This document shows, in pieces, positions 40,786 through 43,623 of a DNA stretch of 43,623 nucleotides. The position numbers were made by a program, and so were the translations under genes. Source of the DNA: an uncultured Pseudomonadota bacterium (GTDB lineage Bacteria; Pseudomonadota; Gammaproteobacteria; Steroidobacterales; Steroidobacteraceae); contig CAIPVV010000056.1 of assembly GCA_903868595.1 (NCBI GenBank), forward strand, positions 1 through 43,623. The letters run 5' to 3'. Position 1 is the first letter of the stretch, and every line of letters begins with the position of its first letter. The notes under the pieces were generated by a model that had not been told where the DNA came from, ran no database searches, and saw only the letters and a program-made list of their open reading frames with translations.

Positions 40786-41555
40786 GCCAGCGACTCCACA
40801 TGGGCCGCATCCAACGCCCGACTGAGGTCCCGGCAGGCCTGCTGGTAGACCGGCGACAAGCGAAACTCCCGCGTGCGGGGATAAGGCGCATCGATACGCA
40901 CCTCGGCCACCAGGCGGCCCGGGCGCGCGCTCATCACCAGCACGCGCTGGCTCAGGAACGCCGCCTCGTAGAGGCTGTGGGTCACAAACAGCACGGAGAG
41001 ACTGCGCGCCTGCCACCAGGCCAGCAGGTCCAGGTTGATGCGGCTGCGCGTGATCTCATCCAGCGCCGCGAACGGCTCATCCATCAGCAGCACCCGCGGC
41101 TCGGTCACCAGCGCACGGGCGATGGAGGCGCGCATGCGCATGCCGCCGGAGAGCTGCGCGGGATGGGCCGCAGTGAACTGCGCCAGACCCACGCTTGCCA
41201 GCAGTGCGCGGATCCGGGGAAGCGCCTGCTCGCGCGAGACGCCCGCCAGGCGCAGCGGCAGCCAGACGTTGTCGAACACGCTCGCCCAGGGCATCAGCGT
41301 CGGCTCCTGGAAGACAAAGGCCGTGGCGGCCTCGGCCGGATCGCGCAACGCGGGCGCATCCACCGTGCCGCCGGTCGCAGCCTCAAGGCCCGCCACCAGG
41401 CGCAGCACCGTGCTCTTGCCACAGCCAGACGGGCCCAGCAGCGCCACGAACTCACCCTGCGCGACCTCAAGGCTTGCCCCTTCAAGCGCAAGCACGCCGG
41501 TGCCAAAGCGCTTGTCGACTTCCTGGAGTGTGATGGATCCGCTGGCAGTGCCCAT
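40782..41555 (-). CDS. ABC transporter ATP-binding protein, SsuB/ThiZ type
   Basis: 257 residues. Walker A GPSGCGKST, the Q-loop VFQEPTLMPWASVFDN, signature LSGGMRMRASIARAL, Walker B VLLMDEPFAALDE and the H-loop THSLYEA are all present. It is the energy source of the importer formed with the permease and NMT1-like protein. The stop overlaps the permease start. No specific ligand can be deduced. Confidence 0.9.
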   Translation of the reverse strand: MGTASGSITLQEVDKRFGTGVLALEGASLEVAQGEFVALLGPSGCGKSTVLRLVAGLEAATGGTVDAPALRDPAEAATAFVFQEPTLMPWASVFDNVWLPLRLAGVSREQALPRIRALLASVGLAQFTAAHPAQLSGGMRMRASIARALVTEPRVLLMDEPFAALDEITRSRINLDLLAWWQARSLSVLFVTHSLYEAAFLSQRVLVMSARPGRLVAEVRIDAPYPRTREFRLSPVYQQACRDLSRALDAAHVESLA

Positions 41556-41790
41556 GGCATGGATTATGCGCAGACCCTCCAGCCGATGTGCGACTGAAGT
41601 GGGTTGTAGCGCCCCCCCTGCTGCGGTAGAGACCGGGCAGCGTCCAACCCCTGTGACGGGCTGGGGGGGGGCAGGCTATCGCGCCCCCTGGGCCGCCGCC
41701 GGGTACCCCTCAGGGACCCCACGCCGTCATGAAATCCACATGCCGGCACGGTATACCAGCAAGCGGACTACCCACCGCCAAATCCTGACC
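41556..41790. promoter_or_regulatory. Divergent spacer between importer and phosphatase
   Basis: This 235-bp spacer carries the promoters of the two divergent units. It is G/C-run rich and holds a 7-bp hairpin at 41701-41719 (GGGT-CCC/GGG-ACCC arms). On the minus strand I looked for a thiamine-pyrophosphate riboswitch, which the importer family would suggest, but the conserved THI-box sequences are absent. No convincing -35/-10 pair was found. Confidence 0.4.
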
Positions 41791-43494
41791 ATGAGCCGCC
41801 CCATGCGCACCCTTCGCACCGCCGTCCCGGCCACCCTCGCCCTGCTGCTGGCCACGCTCTGCCAGGCAGGCCCCGCCCCGCAGCAGCCCAAGCTCATCGT
41901 CGCGATCGCGGTCGACCAGTTCAGCGCGAACCTGTTCGAGCAGTACCGCAGTCATTTCACCGGCGGCCTGAAGCGCCTTGCCGAGCAGGGCGTGGTTTTC
42001 CCCAACGGCTACCAGAGCCACGCGGCGACGGAGACTTGCCCGGGGCATTCCACGCTGCTGACGGGCCGGCACCCGTCGGCCACCGGCATCATCGCCAACA
42101 ACTGGCTCGACCCGGTCAGCGGCAAGTCAGTCTATTGCGTGCAGGATGCCAGCAACCCCGTGCCCGGCCGCAAGGACCAGGGACGCGGGCCGGCGAACCT
42201 GCGCGCCAGCACCTTGGGCGAGTGGCTCAAGCAGGCCAACCCCGCCTCGCGCGTGTTCGGTGTTTCCGGCAAGGACCGAGCGGCAATCACCCTGACCGGC
42301 CACAACCCCGATGGCGTGTTCTGGTGGGACGATGAGCTGGGCTTCAACACCTCGGTGCCCCAGGGGAGCACCGAGCGCGAGCGCCTGGCGCCCGTCGCGC
42401 GCTTCAACCGGGAGCTGCTTGCCCGCTGGCGCAGGAACGCCCCGGCCTGGAAGCCCGCCGCGGCGCGCTGTCTTCAGCTCCGGGGCGCGCACCGCTACGG
42501 CGCACTGACGGTGGAGCACGGGCTGCCGCCGCCGGGCGGGAGCGCAGCCCCCGGGGAGCCGTTCTCGCTGCAGGGCGCGCCGCTGCAGCAGAAGTGGTTC
42601 CGCGCATCGCCGGGCCTGGACCGCATCACGCTGGAGCTGGCGGGCCAGCTCCTGGATCGCTACCAGCTGGGGCGCGGCGCAGCCCCTGATCTTCTGGCCG
42701 TGAGCCTCTCCGCCACCGACTATATCGGCCACCGCTATGGCAACCAGGGACCGGAGATGTGCGACCAGATCGCGCAGCTGGATGCGATGCTCGCGCCGTT
42801 CCTGGAGAAGCTCGCGGGGCTGAAGGTCCCGGTCATCGTCGTGCTCACCGCCGACCACGGCTCGATCGATGCGGCGGAGCGCGTTGCCGAGCGCGCCCTG
42901 CCGGCCAGGCGCATTGACCCCGCCGCGCTGGTGGCCAGCGTGAGCCATGCGGTGAAGGCACAGCTGTCGCTGGAGTTCGAGCCGCTGGCGGGCGACGGCC
43001 AGCAGCTCTTAATCGCCGCGCGCGTCCAGGATCCGGCGCTGCGCCAGGGCATCAGCGACGCAGCGCTCACGCTGCTGCGCAAGCAGCCGCAGGTGTACGC
43101 CGCGTTCAGCGCGCAGGAGGTTGCCCACACCGTCGTGCCGCCTGGCAAGCCGGCCGATGAGCTCACCCTCGCCGAGCGCCTGGCGGAAAGCTATGACGCG
43201 CAGCGCAGCGGCGACCTGTTCGTCGTCTTCAGGCCCTACGTGACGCTGGGCCTGGCCAGCGGACCGGGCGATGCGATCGCCGGCCACGGCTCGCCCTGGA
43301 ACTACGACCGCCGCGTGCCGATCCTGCTCTGGTGGCCGGGCGCGGCGGGCTTTGAGCAGTCGCTGCCGGTGGAGACCGTGGACATCGCGCCAACCCTTGC
43401 CGCGCTCTCCGGCCTCCCGCTGCCGGAGGTGGACGGACGGTGCCTGGACCTGGACCGGGGTGCTGCCGACAGCTGCGTCGTGATCCTGCGCTAG
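41791..43494 (+). CDS. Secreted alkaline-phosphatase-superfamily enzyme (PafA/nucleotide pyrophosphatase-like)
   Basis: 567 residues from ATG 41791; a second ATG four codons on is an alternative. A signal peptide (LRTAVPATLALLLATLCQAG) is followed by AVDQFSANLFEQY, the nucleophile region SHAATETCPGHSTLLTG (Thr nucleophile in ATETCPGHST), LSATDYIGHRYG, LTADHGS and GHGSPWNYDRRVPIL: the metal ligands of the type I phosphodiesterase/PafA fold. The enzyme should hydrolyse phosphate monoesters or phosphodiesters in the periplasm. There are no obvious Pho-box repeats upstream. It is a single gene, divergent from the importer. Confidence 0.85.
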   Translation: MSRPMRTLRTAVPATLALLLATLCQAGPAPQQPKLIVAIAVDQFSANLFEQYRSHFTGGLKRLAEQGVVFPNGYQSHAATETCPGHSTLLTGRHPSATGIIANNWLDPVSGKSVYCVQDASNPVPGRKDQGRGPANLRASTLGEWLKQANPASRVFGVSGKDRAAITLTGHNPDGVFWWDDELGFNTSVPQGSTERERLAPVARFNRELLARWRRNAPAWKPAAARCLQLRGAHRYGALTVEHGLPPPGGSAAPGEPFSLQGAPLQQKWFRASPGLDRITLELAGQLLDRYQLGRGAAPDLLAVSLSATDYIGHRYGNQGPEMCDQIAQLDAMLAPFLEKLAGLKVPVIVVLTADHGSIDAAERVAERALPARRIDPAALVASVSHAVKAQLSLEFEPLAGDGQQLLIAARVQDPALRQGISDAALTLLRKQPQVYAAFSAQEVAHTVVPPGKPADELTLAERLAESYDAQRSGDLFVVFRPYVTLGLASGPGDAIAGHGSPWNYDRRVPILLWWPGAAGFEQSLPVETVDIAPTLAALSGLPLPEVDGRCLDLDRGAADSCVVILR

Positions 43495-43623
43495 CGAGCG
43501 CGTCATCGCGCCGGGCGCAGGCCCACCCTCAGCCCCGGGGTTGCACCCGTTCGGCAGATCCCCGCGTGTCGCCCGGCCCAGCGCGGGCAGCAAGGGGTAA
43601 CCCGTCGAGCCTTGCGCGGATAG

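Noticed and set aside
41556..41790. Thiamine-pyrophosphate riboswitch in front of the NMT1/THI5-like importer.
   Set aside because: A CTGAG-containing stretch is present on the minus strand, but the conserved ACCC-GAACCTGAT and GTAATGCCAGCG-type blocks are absent.
43495..43623. Possible gene or RNA at the window end.
   Set aside because: Only 129 bp of GC-rich sequence with no open frame of note, no hairpin with a T-run and no tRNA-like fold.

Overview
The window is GC-rich chromosomal DNA that reads as a gammaproteobacterium. The evidence is the gene order uvrC-pgsA-tRNA-Gly-tRNA-Cys ... tRNA-Leu(UAA), which is the Escherichia coli uvrC-pgsA-glyW-cysT-leuZ order, together with a phoPQ-like pair, purB, nudJ and mnmA in one neighbourhood and a complete System I cytochrome c maturation operon. 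The DUF1585/DUF1552/ankyrin cluster and the large TonB receptor would fit a Steroidobacter- or Nevskia-like lineage, but that is inference. No phage, insertion sequence or CRISPR array was seen.

Layout. 1-4257 (+): the tail of a DUF1592/DUF1585-family protein, a Tat-exported DUF1552 protein, a secreted ankyrin-repeat protein and a Tat-type metallo-beta-lactamase-fold protein lacking two usual metal ligands. 4258-4913: gene-poor, with the helix-turn-helix remnant of a LuxR-type regulator. 4914-7566 (-): an IlvD/Edd-family dehydratase overlapping a D-2-hydroxyacid dehydrogenase. 7656-9007 (+): a small DUF2892 membrane protein and two coupled SnoaL/NTF2-like proteins. 9036-12594 (-): a Tat-exported SDR oxidoreductase and a TonB-dependent receptor with a clear terminator. 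12946-16663: an alpha/beta hydrolase, a TIGR02466-type putative oxygenase and an MHYT-GGDEF-EAL protein. 16675-23323 (-): ccmABCDEFGHI, with genes overlapping or nearly touching. 23382-25776 (-): tRNA-Leu, two secreted-protein genes, tRNA-Cys and tRNA-Gly. 25832-29614 (-): pgsA, uvrC and a class II DAHP synthase. 29677-32135 (-): a PepSY protein, a PhoP-like regulator and a PhoQ-like kinase. 32249-35123 (-): mazG, a CoA-type Nudix hydrolase and fumC. 35194-38900 (+): purB, a DUF7931-like protein, nudJ and mnmA. 38976-41555 (-): an NMT1/THI5-type ABC importer. 41791-43494 (+): a secreted alkaline-phosphatase-superfamily enzyme.

The most striking element is the tRNA-Leu(UAA) gene at 23382-23695 (-). 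Its anticodon is split between U34 and A35 by a 227-nt ORF-less group I intron. The P1, P3, P4, P7 and P9 pairings and the terminal G can be read directly, and two core stretches resemble the cyanobacterial and plastid trnL intron. The gene ends 58 nt before the chosen ccmA start, so the self-splicing tRNA may share a transcript with the cytochrome c maturation operon.

Other points worth attention: uvrC appears to need a CTG start to keep its GIY-YIG motif, CcmA has Trp at the first Walker A position, and ccmB and mnmA start at TTG codons overlapping the previous stop as TTGA.
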